Source of the DNA: Fortiea sp. LEGE XX443
GTDB taxonomy: Bacteria > Cyanobacteriota > Cyanobacteriia > Cyanobacteriales > Nostocaceae
Assembly: GCF_015206815.1 (NCBI RefSeq)
Contig: NZ_JADEXZ010000003.1
Coordinates: 124,001 to 188,000 of the forward strand
DNA: 64,000 nucleotides
Reading direction: 5' to 3'
The translations under genes and the position numbers were made by a program. Shown here in pieces: positions 9,053-17,928 of the stretch (positions within the stretch are counted from its first letter, which is position 1; every line of letters begins with the position of its first letter). Below the pieces are notes generated by a model that was not told where the DNA came from, did no database searches, and worked only from the letters and a program-made list of their open reading frames with translations.

Positions 9053-9272
9053 ATTGAGAAGAAGTTTTTGCCCAAGCACCTGCATTATTCAAAGTTTCGA
9101 TTAAACCATTTCGCTATACACTTGGTCAAAGCTTGTGATCGAGTGCATTAACAATATTTGACCGAACTGGAGAGGCGATCGCATTCTAACTCCGGAGGTG
9201 CAATTGCCTTCATGATATTTCATTTCTAAAAGTTGCAATTAACAATTTTTCAGCAAAGCAAATTTGTAATAA

Positions 9273-9294
9273 ACCCCATTGGACATACCTTGTT
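9273..9294 (+). repeat. 22-bp direct repeat, copy 2
   Basis: accccattggacataccttg and two further t bases; one mismatch from the copy at 7885-7906. It lies about 425 bp upstream of the ParM-like start. Confidence 0.8.
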
Positions 9295-9719
9295 ATTGTA
9301 CAAGACTGCCCAATTGTGGTGTTTTTAGTGAGGTAAATGTGGGGATGATTGAGGTAATACTGGGTGCAATAATCACAATTACATTGTTTATTTCACAAGC
9401 CAAAGACAAATATTATTTTGTAATTCAACTTTTAGTTGATACAGAATTAGGGTGTGATTGGGGTAATTTGTTCATGATACAGGACGTAATTTAACCAGCG
9501 TGTGTTGAAGAAATTTTTAATACATTAATTTACTTAGAATCTACAGTTTCGGTTTGGTATTAGTGTTATAGAAGAAAATGATCGTAATGGTTTTTCTCTA
9601 CTTACTTTGTATGTAAAAAACCTGTTAACTCCTGTAAAGAAAATGTTTTGCACTACAGCATCATTCCTATTTCAGGTAAATTAGTAACAATAGGAAAAGT
9701 TAATAAAACATCAATATAT

Positions 9720-10964
9720 ATGCCTAAAATTAAGGAGAAAACAGACGTAAAAAAGATAGTAATTACGATTGACATGGGTGCAAGTAAAACTAAGGCTATC
9801 GTTCAGGAGTATCCAGAAGGAAAGCCTGTTGTTTTACTTTTAGACTCAGAAATAGCGGATGTTGCTAAAGCCTCAGTTGAAAGTGTCCAACCTGAAGGTA
9901 GTCCTGAATCTCGTGCTTGGGTAGGAATTGGTGATGAGTATTTCGCCTTGGGAGAACTTGCTCGTCGTCGGTTTGGGGGTATATCGCAACTGAGGGAGTT
10001 AAAATACGAACTAGCAGTTCCCAAAATTTGCGGAGCATTTTGGCTGGCTAAGGAGAAGTTGAACCTGGGTAATGATGTTGCAGCTTACTTGAGTGTCCTG
10101 CTGCCGCCGGGTGAAGTGCAAGATAAGGAACAGTTACAAATTCGCTTAAAGGATGTGTTTCGGGGGTTTGATACACCAGCAGGTAAGATGCGGGTGAAAA
10201 TGCTTCGTTATGATGCAGCTTCTGAGGGTAGTGGAATATTTTTCCACCGTAGGCGAACGCTTGGCGATCATGTACCTGTTTCGATGTATGTGATGCTTGG
10301 TTATCGCAACGCGAGTATTTTCACCTTTCGGAGTGGTTCGATTGGTGCAGGAATAACCAGCAATTTTGGTATGTCTTGGTTAGTAAATAATTTGATTTCC
10401 AAAACATCGGGACTAAGCCCTGATAATTCCAATATTATTGAGGTACTGATAGAAGCTGGAGCCAGTTGTGACCCCCAGGTGATGCAAAAACTCTCACGCA
10501 AGCGCAAAGTTGATGAGATTCAACTTGATGGAGAGTCGATGTCCAAAGCTTTATTACTTGCTAGAGACGAATATTGGCGTGCGATCGCCAGGTGGTTGCG
10601 CTCAAAGATGGATGAGGATATTGAAGAACTAGTATTTTGCGGAGGAACTGCGGATTACATTCGTCCTGAAATAGATGCTTACTTCCAGAAAGAGGGGATG
10701 AAAGTATCCTGGCACGCTAATATTTTTATACCTGATGAAATATCTTCTGGTATGGGCAATCGGATGGCGGATGTTTGGGCTTTTCACCAGCACATGATTA
10801 TTCAGTTTGATAAGTTAACTGGTTATATACGCTCTGAGGTTGTACCGTTAAATAAATCTGTTGAAGGTAATACAAATAACACAGGTGAAGAAGTCAAACG
10901 TAGGTATAACTTTACGCCTTGTGAGCGGCCTAGTACCTTTATTGCTGTAAACGAGAATGTTTGA
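9720..10964 (+). CDS. parM: Actin-like plasmid segregation ATPase (ParM/StbA family)
   Basis: 414 residues from ATG 9720 (a TTG at 9648 adds an unlikely leader). ITIDMGASKTKAIVQ is the phosphate-1 loop of the actin/Hsp70 fold, SGSIGAGITSNFGMSWLV is the second phosphate-binding region, and EELVFCGGTADYI matches the adenosine loop. The family polymerises with ATP and pushes plasmid copies apart. PRTRC protein D belongs to the same fold, and PRTRC genes are present at 35-39 kb, so this may also be that system's actin-like member. The gene ends at a strong convergent terminator. Family assignment is confident; the exact subfamily is not. Confidence 0.8.
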   Translation: MPKIKEKTDVKKIVITIDMGASKTKAIVQEYPEGKPVVLLLDSEIADVAKASVESVQPEGSPESRAWVGIGDEYFALGELARRRFGGISQLRELKYELAVPKICGAFWLAKEKLNLGNDVAAYLSVLLPPGEVQDKEQLQIRLKDVFRGFDTPAGKMRVKMLRYDAASEGSGIFFHRRRTLGDHVPVSMYVMLGYRNASIFTFRSGSIGAGITSNFGMSWLVNNLISKTSGLSPDNSNIIEVLIEAGASCDPQVMQKLSRKRKVDEIQLDGESMSKALLLARDEYWRAIARWLRSKMDEDIEELVFCGGTADYIRPEIDAYFQKEGMKVSWHANIFIPDEISSGMGNRMADVWAFHQHMIIQFDKLTGYIRSEVVPLNKSVEGNTNNTGEEVKRRYNFTPCERPSTFIAVNENV

Positions 10965-10994
10965 TAGGTTCAGGCAAAAATAAATGTAGTAAAA

Positions 10995-11050
10995 AAAGAA
11001 TCAGCTAGAGTGAAGTGCTGCATAAAACAGTACTTTCTAACTGATTCTTT
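10995..11050. terminator. Bidirectional terminator
   Basis: aaagaatcag (10995-11004) pairs with ctgattcttt (11041-11050), and the stem continues past one mismatch (tagag/tctaa region). An A-run lies on the left and T-rich sequence on the right, between the converging ParM-like gene and the minus-strand gene ending at 11057. Confidence 0.75.
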
Positions 11051-11056
11051 GAGATT

Positions 11057-11500
11057 TTAGTATGGCTGTTGCTCTAGCATTTGGGAGCAATCAACGTGAG
11101 AATTGGTAATTTCTGGAATGTGCTGAATTACAGAGTTAATTTGCTCCATGTCTGCATATTGTTGTTCTCGTCTTTTGCGGAGTTCCCATGATTTACGGTT
11201 ATAAGCTAACAAGTCTTCCAAACTCATGTTGAATTTGTATTTGGCGAAATTCAATAATTGTTCTGTGGTGTAACGACAATCTTCAGGACGACCAAAACAA
11301 ATTTCAAACTGAAGCTTAAAAGCTTTCCAATCGAAATTGTCAGACCCCAGTTGCCGTTGTGATTCGCGTCCGTAAAGGTCACGAATTGAATAGAAAATTG
11401 TGTTGTATTTACGCACGTCGAATGATTCAATCTTGAATTGCTCCATTGTTGAATCATCGACTGTAGCAGCTTGAGCTTTAGTAGATTTATTAGCAGCCAT
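11057..11500 (-). CDS. Hypothetical protein, paralogue A of a tandem pair
   Basis: 147 residues from ATG 11500, chosen because AAGGAAAC stands just upstream (a longer start at 11566 lacks this). Its core (YSIRDLYGRESQRQL..., FEICFGRPEDCRYTTEQLL, NMSLEDLLAYNRKSW) aligns with the next gene (YGLQETWGKTIQAQ..., FIATFGSVENPKYSVQQMV, NKGLEELLEVNKRTW), so the two arose by duplication. No named domain recognised. The helical, basic/aromatic character would suit a nucleic-acid or structural role, but this is a guess. Its leader carries the CTGACGC-type upstream element. Confidence 0.65.
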   Translation of the reverse strand: MAANKSTKAQAATVDDSTMEQFKIESFDVRKYNTIFYSIRDLYGRESQRQLGSDNFDWKAFKLQFEICFGRPEDCRYTTEQLLNFAKYKFNMSLEDLLAYNRKSWELRKRREQQYADMEQINSVIQHIPEITNSHVDCSQMLEQQPY

Positions 11501-11534
11501 AGTTGTTTCCTTGATGAGTGTTTCGCTTTTAGCT

Positions 11535-11551
11535 GCGTCAGCATTAGTCAA
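11535..11551 (-). promoter_or_regulatory. Recurrent upstream element (copy H)
   Basis: Coding-strand GACTAATGCTGACGC, about 35 nt before ATG 11500. The 16 bases ctgcgtcagcattagt are identical to those upstream of ssb (20728-20743). Confidence 0.5.
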
Positions 11552-11608
11552 AAAAATAAATCCCACTCTGTATGAGCGAGATTTTCTGTAAAATCAGATG
11601 ATTTGTGA

Positions 11609-11950
11609 TTATTTTGCTAATAAACGTTCGCGTTGTAGCCAAGTACGTTTGTTGACTTCGAGTAATTCTTCTAAGCCTTTGTTGAAGTGCTTAATGGAAT
11701 AGTCAACCATTTGTTGTACACTATATTTGGGGTTTTCGACTGAGCCGAATGTAGCAATAAATCTGGCTTTAAAAGTATCCCATTGTGTTTTATTCCAGTT
11801 AGTCTGTGACTGCGCTTGAATAGTTTTACCCCAGGTTTCTTGTAGCCCGTAGTAGACTGCTTTAAACTTACGCTTGTTGTAGTCAGCAATTTTGTAAATA
11901 CCCATTGCGTTGTCATCAATTAAACTAACTTTTTTGGTTCTAGTAGCCAT
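11609..11950 (-). CDS. Hypothetical protein, paralogue B of a tandem pair
   Basis: 113 residues. It shares the F-x3-FG...Y(S/T)xxQ(L/M)(L/V)...(S/G)LE(D/E)LL-x-x-N(R/K) core with the product of the downstream gene, about 110 bp away. It is shorter because it lacks the 25-residue C-terminal tail. A TAGGAGATA ribosome site precedes ATG 11950. It has its own copy of the upstream element at 11993-12009, so the two paralogues are probably transcribed separately. Function unknown. Confidence 0.65.
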   Translation of the reverse strand: MATRTKKVSLIDDNAMGIYKIADYNKRKFKAVYYGLQETWGKTIQAQSQTNWNKTQWDTFKARFIATFGSVENPKYSVQQMVDYSIKHFNKGLEELLEVNKRTWLQRERLLAK

Positions 11951-12392
11951 AATTTTTATCTCCTATGTGAGAGTTACTTTTTAAGGATTTGAGCGTTAGC
12001 TATAGTGCTTTCTCTTCTTTATTTGGACGTAAGTCCGTGTAAAAAATAACAATCTTAAATTGGAAATGAATGCTAACGCCTCGGCTACTATCCTGTTTTC
12101 AAAAATTTTCCAATAGAGATAGAGTAGCAAGCCTGTTAACCCGCAGAGTTAACCCACCGAAAGTATGTCTGGATTAAGGAAGATACTTTAGTTAGTGTAT
12201 GAAATATAAAGTTGACCGTTTCTCAGGTAAAGACGAAGGGTGATTTACTTCAGGAAAGCTAACGATTCATGCACTGAGGTCAATAGAAGTTTCAAATTCT
12301 GGGTAATAATATGAGCTGGATGGCTTACACATACTGTCACATACTGTTCGTAGATAATAAGCCGATACTCGCAAGTTGATTCAGCAGAGATA
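11951..12392. other. Spacer carrying upstream element and gttaac inverted repeat
   Basis: No gene seen. Contains the regulatory element at 11993-12009 and a gttaac-ccgcaga-gttaac inverted repeat near 12136-12154. The right end runs into the recombinase remnant at 12393 and may be decayed recombinase sequence. Confidence 0.5.
11993..12009 (-). promoter_or_regulatory. Recurrent upstream element (copy F)
   Basis: Coding-strand AGCACTATAGCTAACGC, about 43 nt before ATG 11950. Confidence 0.45.
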
Positions 12393-12587
12393 ATGAAACA
12401 TGGGGTTGTAGTGACAACAGGTTGCGGATACAAGCTCATCAATAATGGACACGATACACGATTTATTCAGCACTGTCTAAGACACAAGAACACTCAGCAT
12501 ACAGTGTGCTACACAGAGTTATCTCCACAATATTTTAGTGATTTCTGGCAAGATGGCGGGTGTCTTGAGGAGATTGTATTGAACTAG
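12393..12587 (+). pseudogene. C-terminal remnant of a FimB/FimE-type tyrosine recombinase
   Basis: The frame encodes GCGYKLINNGHDTRFIQ, then HCLRHKNTQHTVCYTELSP. This matches the end of tyrosine recombinases of the fimbrial-switch type: G-Y-x-L-x-N-x-G-H-D-T-R-x-I-Q, the LGH-type box (here LRHK), and the catalytic Tyr in the YTE motif. The N-terminal catalytic arginine region is missing and a stop lies 14 codons upstream of ATG 12393. It overlaps the 3' end of the AraC-type gene on the other strand. It probably marks an old integration or inversion event at the edge of the GC-richer cargo block. Confidence 0.65.
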
Positions 12588-13557
12588 CAGTTTCACTCAC
12601 AGCTTCTCGCACCCGCTCCACATCGCGCATCGGTGGCGCACCAAACAGCCGCTTGTACTCCCGGTTGAAGTGCGAGGCATCATCATACCCCACCCGGTAG
12701 GCAGCACTGGTCGCATCCAGGTTTTGCCCCAACATCAGACGGCGAGCCTCCTGGAGCCGCAGTTGCTTCTGGAACTGCAAGGGACTCATTGCCGTGACCG
12801 ATTTGAAGTGGTGGTGAAAGCCTGACACACTCATACCTAACTCTCGGGCGATGTCTTCAATCTTGATCGGCTGGTTGAAGTCTTTCCGCAGTCGATCGAC
12901 GGCAAGAGCGATGTAGTGCGTGTAGCCACCCAAAACAGCAATCTGACGCAGCCGAGTACCTTGCTCTCCCATCAGGAGTCGGTAAATAATCTCCCGCTTG
13001 ATCAGGGGTGCAAGCACATGCGCTTCAGCCGGAGAATCGAGCAGTCTGACAAGCCGCACCACAGCATCTAACAGGTCTGTATTCAATGGACTAACATCGA
13101 TCGCTTTGACACTAGCACCCCTTTGGGCTGAAGGATAGCCTGCCTCAACCATGACTGAGCCAACTAGGGTGGGGTCGAGATCGAGACGAAGACCCAGGTA
13201 CGGTTTTTCCTGGGTTGCTTCTAGAATTCGGCTGGCAATCGGCAGTTCGAGCGTCCCCAGCAAATAATGCATTGGGTCGTACTGATAGCGATCGCTGCCT
13301 ATAAGAACTTCTTTGCTGCCTTGAGCAATCACACAAAAGGCAGGAATAGAGACATTATGAAAGCATTCCGAAGGGGAAGAGGAACGGTTGAAGTGCAATC
13401 CAGAAAGTGGCTCGATCGCTCCATCAGTACAAATCGCTTGAGCAATTCGCTCCGTTAGTTCCTCTCGGTTGGCTTGCGCTCGGTCTGCCTCGCGAAGAGT
13501 CTGAAGGTCATTCATCAAGGCTCTACCGGACTTTTCATTCGTTCTTGCAACGTTCAT
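12535..13557 (-). CDS. AraC-family transcriptional regulator (YqhC-like)
   Basis: About 340 residues from ATG 13557 (ATG 13515 is an alternative; a TTG at 13605 also fits the frame). The N-terminal half is the AraC_N cupin-like sensor (SSSPSECFHNVSIPAFCVIAQG, VLIGSDRYQYDP). The C-terminal half has two helix-turn-helices (IARELGMSVSGFHHHFKSVT and SAAYRVGYDDASHFNREYKRLFG). YqhC-type members control nearby aldehyde/alcohol reductases. Here the gene is divergent from a cupin-hydrolase-SDR operon, its probable target. GC content and codon use are richer than the plasmid backbone, suggesting chromosomal origin. Confidence 0.85.
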   Translation of the reverse strand: MNVARTNEKSGRALMNDLQTLREADRAQANREELTERIAQAICTDGAIEPLSGLHFNRSSSPSECFHNVSIPAFCVIAQGSKEVLIGSDRYQYDPMHYLLGTLELPIASRILEATQEKPYLGLRLDLDPTLVGSVMVEAGYPSAQRGASVKAIDVSPLNTDLLDAVVRLVRLLDSPAEAHVLAPLIKREIIYRLLMGEQGTRLRQIAVLGGYTHYIALAVDRLRKDFNQPIKIEDIARELGMSVSGFHHHFKSVTAMSPLQFQKQLRLQEARRLMLGQNLDATSAAYRVGYDDASHFNREYKRLFGAPPMRDVERVREAVSETASSIQSPQDTRHLARNH

Positions 13558-13920
13558 TTCTAATACCGATTTAAACAAACTTTTGGATACATCAAGCTTC
13601 GGCAAGGGTTTGGTAGTACCAGCCCTGTATAAGAATTTAGCGTGACTTGATCTGAAACGAGTGTAAGTTTGCAGGATTATACAACTATCTTAGATGATCG
13701 TTCTATTGCTTGCCTTTCAGGATTCATAGAATGAAGTTAAAGCAATGAAAAGTGATTCCGGCTTCTGGTAAGCGTCTGGACTTTTATCCAAGAGAAAACT
13801 CAGGTTTTTTTGGTCAAGCACTTCTCAGAATGGCATAAGAAGCATCATCCCAATCCACGGTAGGCATCGCTCACTGTAGGAAAGCTTTGCATGACTAAGC
13901 ACAAACATGGAGGAACAGAA

Positions 13921-14424
13921 ATGAAACGTCTCACGATACCTGTCATGGCATTTTCCTTATTGGCTTTGGGGTTTGTGCAGGCAGGGCATACACAAGTCTC
14001 ATCTGGCGATCGCTTACAGAAAGTGGAAATTACGCGGAACGGTTCGCAGCCTTCCACTGAAGGATCTGTCGGCTATTTCACGGGTTCTGTCCGCATCAAT
14101 CCTCTTTTTCCGGTGCACGAGCCGTCACGCGCATCTGGCGCAAGTGTCACCTTCGGGCCAGGTGCCCGAACCGCATGGCACACCCATCCCTTGGGGCAAA
14201 CCCTAATTGTCACGGATGGAATTGGCTGGGTTCAGCAGTGGGGCGGTCAAATTCAGGAAATTAGACCTGGTGATGTCGTCTGGATTCCACCCGGTGTAAA
14301 ACACTGGCACGGAGCTACAGCCACTACAGCCATGACTCATACTGCAATTCACGAGGCGCTCAACGGCAGCCCTGTGGACTGGATGGAACAGGTCAGCGAC
14401 GAGCAGTATGAGGGGAGATCCTGA
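13921..14424 (+). CDS. Exported cupin-domain protein
   Basis: 168 residues from ATG 13921, which follows a strong GGAGG (the longer start at 13891 does not). Residues 1-20 are a signal peptide ([20 protein letters not shown]). The cupin core shows the metal-binding motif 1 ([18 protein letters not shown]) and motif 2 ([17 protein letters not shown]). This family is often linked with carboxymuconolactone decarboxylases or quinone chemistry; the substrate is unknown. First gene of a five-gene operon; the stop TGA overlaps the next ATG. Confidence 0.85.
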   Translation: MKRLTIPVMAFSLLALGFVQAGHTQVSSGDRLQKVEITRNGSQPSTEGSVGYFTGSVRINPLFPVHEPSRASGASVTFGPGARTAWHTHPLGQTLIVTDGIGWVQQWGGQIQEIRPGDVVWIPPGVKHWHGATATTAMTHTAIHEALNGSPVDWMEQVSDEQYEGRS

Positions 14425-14951
14425 TGCTTTTGAAATACCTTCCCGCTAGAGGGAAAAACGGTCAGAAGCGAATGCTAATTTTGCTCCTCGCTTTAGCAAT
14501 GTCCCTGAGTTCTTCAGCCTGTCGTGCCGATACCAGGATGACTAACAATGCCCCGTTAGAGACACCGACTAAACTATCAACCGAGCAGGCAAACAGCATG
14601 AAGATCAACATCAGGATCAGAAACGAAGTTGTGACAGCGACGTTGATTGATAGCAAAACTACTCAGGATTTTATTTCCCTGCTGCCATTAACGCTGACGT
14701 TGAAAGACTACGCAAACACCGAAAAAGTTAGTGATTTGCCAAGACGATTATCGACAGAAGATGCACCTCCGGGCAGCGATCCTGCGGTTGGAGATATCGC
14801 GTATTACGCTCCCTGGGGAAATTTGGCGATGTATTACAACGATTTTGGCTACTCAAACGGACTCGTCATCCTCGGAAAAATTGACGGTGACATCGAGGCA
14901 TTGACTGTGCCAGGTTCTGTAGAAGTAATGATCGAGTTGCGATCGCAGTAA
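14424..14951 (+). CDS. Cyclophilin-like fold lipoprotein
   Basis: 175 residues. After a basic start, a hydrophobic signal ends in SLSSSAC, a plausible lipobox with Cys lipidated. The mature part (MKINIRIRNEVVTATLIDS, LPLTLTLKDYANTEK, GDIAYYAPWGNLAMYYND, VPGSVEVMIEL) follows the cyclophilin-like beta-barrel family that accompanies oxidoreductase operons. It overlaps the cupin gene by one base. The biochemical role is not established; co-occurrence with SDRs and the AraC regulator suggests a redox/detoxification pathway. Confidence 0.75.
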   Translation: MLLKYLPARGKNGQKRMLILLLALAMSLSSSACRADTRMTNNAPLETPTKLSTEQANSMKINIRIRNEVVTATLIDSKTTQDFISLLPLTLTLKDYANTEKVSDLPRRLSTEDAPPGSDPAVGDIAYYAPWGNLAMYYNDFGYSNGLVILGKIDGDIEALTVPGSVEVMIELRSQ

Positions 14952-15031
14952 AGCGGATACAGCAAGAAAGCGGCTTACAACGATTTAACTGAAGTAAACC
15001 CGTTAGATAAATCTACATCTACGAAGAAATC

Positions 15032-16123
15032 ATGAAATACCGTGTTTTAATACCAACTCTCTTGATAAGTGCGATCTGTACAACGGCAGCATTCGCGCTC
15101 GACAAAACACAAGTCTCGCGTAAGATATCCCAAGTACCCGTACAACAGTCTGCTGTGGTCAAGGAGGCGGACAACTTCTATAAGAGCGATAAAGTAACTA
15201 TGCAAAAGATTACGTTCAAAAACCAATACAACATGAAGGTTGCAGGGAATCTCTTCATTCCCAAAACCTTGAATCAGAACGCTAAGAATCCGGCAATCAT
15301 TGTCGGACACCCAATGGGCGCAGTCAAAGAACAAAGCGCAAATCTGTATGCCCAAAAGCTGGCTGACCAGGGATTCGTCACCTTGTCCCTCGATTTATCC
15401 TTCTGGGGCGAGAGTGAGGGGCAGCCCCGCAACGTTGTTTCGCCAGATATTTATGCCGAGGATTTCAGTGCGGCGGTCGATTTTCTGAGTACCCAGTCAT
15501 TCGTTGACCGGGATCGAATTGGCGTTCTTGGGATTTGCGGTAGTGGGAGCTTTGCCATCAGTGCCGCCAAGATTGACCCGCGCATGAAAGCCATTGCGAC
15601 GGTAAGTATGTATGACATGGGTGCAGCCAACCGTAACGGGTTGAGGCATTCTACGTCCCTCGAACAGAGAAAGAAAGTCATTGCAGAGGCGGCTGAACAA
15701 CGCTATGCGGAGTTCACGGGCGGCGAAACCAAATACACAAGCGGAACTGTGCATGAACTAAATGAGAACTCCACCGCCATTGAGCGTGAGTTTTATGACT
15801 TCTACCGCACTCCCAGGGGCGAATACACCCCCAAAGGTTCATCGCCGAAACTGACAACACACCCGACGCTTACCAGCAACGTCAAATTCATGAACTTCTA
15901 CCCGTTCAACGACATTGAGACGATTTCACCTCGTCCTATGCTGTTCATCACGGGGGCAGATGCACATTCCAGGGAGTTCAGCGAAGATGCCTACAAGCGT
16001 GCAGCCGAGCCAAAGGATCTCTACATCGTTCCAAATGCGGGACATGTCGATTTGTACGACCGGGTAAACCTGATCCCGTGGAACAAGCTTGCATCCTTTT
16101 TCAATCAGCACCTCAGTCGGTAA
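15032..16123 (+). CDS. Exported alpha/beta hydrolase, dienelactone-hydrolase-like
   Basis: 363 residues with a signal peptide (LIPTLLISAICTTAAFA). The nucleophile elbow is GICGSG (167-172), giving Cys169 as probable nucleophile as in dienelactone hydrolases (G-x-C-x-x-G). The acid is likely in TGADAHS and the histidine in NAGHVDLYD. The cap region contains the YDFYRTPRGEY segment typical of the YcjY-like branch. It is the third gene of the AraC-controlled operon. Substrate unknown. Confidence 0.8.
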   Translation: MKYRVLIPTLLISAICTTAAFALDKTQVSRKISQVPVQQSAVVKEADNFYKSDKVTMQKITFKNQYNMKVAGNLFIPKTLNQNAKNPAIIVGHPMGAVKEQSANLYAQKLADQGFVTLSLDLSFWGESEGQPRNVVSPDIYAEDFSAAVDFLSTQSFVDRDRIGVLGICGSGSFAISAAKIDPRMKAIATVSMYDMGAANRNGLRHSTSLEQRKKVIAEAAEQRYAEFTGGETKYTSGTVHELNENSTAIEREFYDFYRTPRGEYTPKGSSPKLTTHPTLTSNVKFMNFYPFNDIETISPRPMLFITGADAHSREFSEDAYKRAAEPKDLYIVPNAGHVDLYDRVNLIPWNKLASFFNQHLSR

Positions 16124-16145
16124 GCGAGCAATTGACAGGAGAAAT

Positions 16146-16922
16146 ATGCTACCTAACTCGAATGGAAACTACACAGGCAAAGTGGCCTTTATCACCGGAG
16201 CAGCGAGCGGCATTGGCCGTGTCACAGCGCTGGCGTTTGCCCGTGAAGGCGCGGCGGTGGTGGTTGCCGACGTTTCAGAACAGGGCAATCAAGAAACGGC
16301 ACACCTAATCGAAGAACTCGGCGGGCAGGCGATCGCTGTCCGGTGCGACGTAACGCGCTCCGAGGACGTGAAAGCAGCCCTAGCCAAGACCGTTGAGGCT
16401 TTCGGGCGGCTGGACTTCGCCTTCAATAATGCGGGCATCGAGCCGAGAAAGCCAGCTCCGACTGCGGAGTATGAAGAGGAGGAGTGGAACCGGATCGTTG
16501 ACATCAACCTACGCGGCGTTTTCCTGTGCATGAAACATGAAATCCCTCTGATCCTCAAGCAGGGAGGCGGCGCAATCGTTAACACGTCATCGGGCGCGGG
16601 AGTTATCGGCATCAAAGGCAGCCCCGCATACACCGCCGCGAAGCACGGTGTGATCGGTCTTACGCGATCAGCAGCCCTCGACTACGCCGCGCAGAACATC
16701 CGCATCAACGTCGTCTGTCCCGGCTACATCGACACTCCGATGATGGGTCGCTTCACTGGCGGTACGGACGAAGGGCGGGCGAAGGTAATTGCCCAGGAGC
16801 CAGTCGGACGGATGGGTAAGCCTGAGGAGATCGCCGCAGCCGTCGTCTGGCTATGTTCGGACGCAGCAGGCTTTGTCATTGGACACGCTATGGTCATCGA
16901 CGGCGGCCAAACGGTGCAGTAA
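16146..16922 (+). CDS. Short-chain dehydrogenase/reductase (classical SDR)
   Basis: 258 residues from ATG 16146, chosen for the AGGAG ribosome site; upstream in-frame codons overlap the hydrolase gene. Motifs: cofactor loop TGAASGIG, NNAG, catalytic Ser (TSSGAG) and Y-x-x-x-K (YTAAKHG), then PGYIDTPM. An Asp follows strand 2 (VVADVSEQG), which favours NAD over NADP. Likely oxidises or reduces a small alcohol/ketone together with its operon partners. Codon use is GC-rich compared with the plasmid backbone. Confidence 0.9.
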   Translation: MLPNSNGNYTGKVAFITGAASGIGRVTALAFAREGAAVVVADVSEQGNQETAHLIEELGGQAIAVRCDVTRSEDVKAALAKTVEAFGRLDFAFNNAGIEPRKPAPTAEYEEEEWNRIVDINLRGVFLCMKHEIPLILKQGGGAIVNTSSGAGVIGIKGSPAYTAAKHGVIGLTRSAALDYAAQNIRINVVCPGYIDTPMMGRFTGGTDEGRAKVIAQEPVGRMGKPEEIAAAVVWLCSDAAGFVIGHAMVIDGGQTVQ

Positions 16923-16964
16923 TGGTCGGAGCAAAAGGACTTACTCAACAAAAAGAGGAATAAG

Positions 16965-17708
16965 ATGATTAAAGACAAAGTTGTGATTATTACCGGCGCA
17001 TCATCAGGAATTGGTGAAGCAACTGCGAAATTACTTGCCAGCAAAGGGGCTAAAGTTGTGTTGGGTGCGCGACGCGAGCAGCAATTGAAACAACTGGTTG
17101 ATGAAATTCAAACAGATGGCGGACAAGCAGTCTATCAAGTGATGGATGTAGTTAACGCATCTGATAACGCCCAGATCGTCAAGCTTGCCAAGGAAACATT
17201 TGGACGCATCGATGTTATTTTCTTGAACGCTGGCATCATGCCCAATTCTCCACTTTCTGCATTGAAAACGGATGAATGGAATCAAACAGTTGATGTCAAT
17301 ATTAAGGGTGTACTAAATGGGATCGCTGCTGTGTTACCAATGTTTATTAGCCAAAAATCTGGGCATATTATCGCAACTTCATCGGTTGCTGGATTAAAAG
17401 CTTATCCAGGTGGTGCGGTGTATGGTGGGACGAAATGGTTCCTGCGCGATTTCATGGAAGTTCTACGTATGGAGTCGGCTCAAGAGGGGACTAACATTCG
17501 GACTGCGACAATTTATCCTGCTGCAATTAACACTGAATTGTTAGGTCAGATTACTAACCAAGATATGGCTGAAAAAATGACAGCGTTGTATGAGCAATAT
17601 GGCATCTCACCAGATCGAGTCGCCAATGTTGTGGCGTTTGCGATTGACCAGCCAGAAGACGCAAACGTGAACGAATTTACAATTGGCCCAACCACGCAGC
17701 CTTGGTAA
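16965..17708 (+). CDS. Short-chain dehydrogenase/reductase, YdfG-like
   Basis: 247 residues with AGAGGAA before ATG 16965. Motifs: TGASSGIG (11-18), LNAG, TSSVAG and YGGTK (Tyr/Lys pair). An Arg after strand 2 (LGARREQQ) favours NADP. This branch includes serine/3-hydroxy acid and clavaldehyde dehydrogenase-like enzymes. Last gene of the cargo operon, 42 bp after the previous SDR; it is less GC-rich than that neighbour, so the operon may be a mosaic. Confidence 0.9.
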   Translation: MIKDKVVIITGASSGIGEATAKLLASKGAKVVLGARREQQLKQLVDEIQTDGGQAVYQVMDVVNASDNAQIVKLAKETFGRIDVIFLNAGIMPNSPLSALKTDEWNQTVDVNIKGVLNGIAAVLPMFISQKSGHIIATSSVAGLKAYPGGAVYGGTKWFLRDFMEVLRMESAQEGTNIRTATIYPAAINTELLGQITNQDMAEKMTALYEQYGISPDRVANVVAFAIDQPEDANVNEFTIGPTTQPW

Positions 17709-17928
17709 GGATAGTGCGGTTGTTTAGACTCTCGTGCGATCGCGTCCTCGCTCCCTTTGCGTTTTCCGATGCTACCTGTGAATTCTGCCATAAAGGAATT
17801 CACTCCGCCTGCGTACATGGTGGTTTTTGGGTAACTATAAATGATGGTGAACTGTTGTCAGCATTCGAGGGAAAGAAGCGATCGCGGCGGTGAAAGACAT
17901 GAGTTGACTTTTAGCCATCCATTACCTT

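Larger units (their letters stand above)
8856..9719. other. Long spacer between ParR-like and ParM-like genes
   Basis: About 860 bp without a credible gene. It holds a cyanobacterial palindrome (8977-9005), a 9-bp-stem hairpin (9027-9052), the second copy of the 22-bp repeat (9273-9294), and TTGRGGTAA-type repeats at about 9345-9356 and 9456-9468. The shared elements suggest that the control regions of the two partition genes are duplicated or co-regulated. Confidence 0.55.

Noticed and set aside
9279-9494. 71-codon plus-strand frame in the partition spacer
   Set aside because: Starts with TTG inside the 22-bp repeat, has no ribosome site, and composition is not gene-like; treated as spacer.
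10161-10964. ParM-like gene as an Hsp70 or exopolyphosphatase
   Set aside because: Length, phosphate loops and plasmid partition context fit ParM/StbA better.
17546-17818. 90-codon minus-strand frame at the end of the cargo block
   Set aside because: Mostly antisense to the SDR gene; its first 30 codons (17709-17818) look protein-like but no family was recognised.
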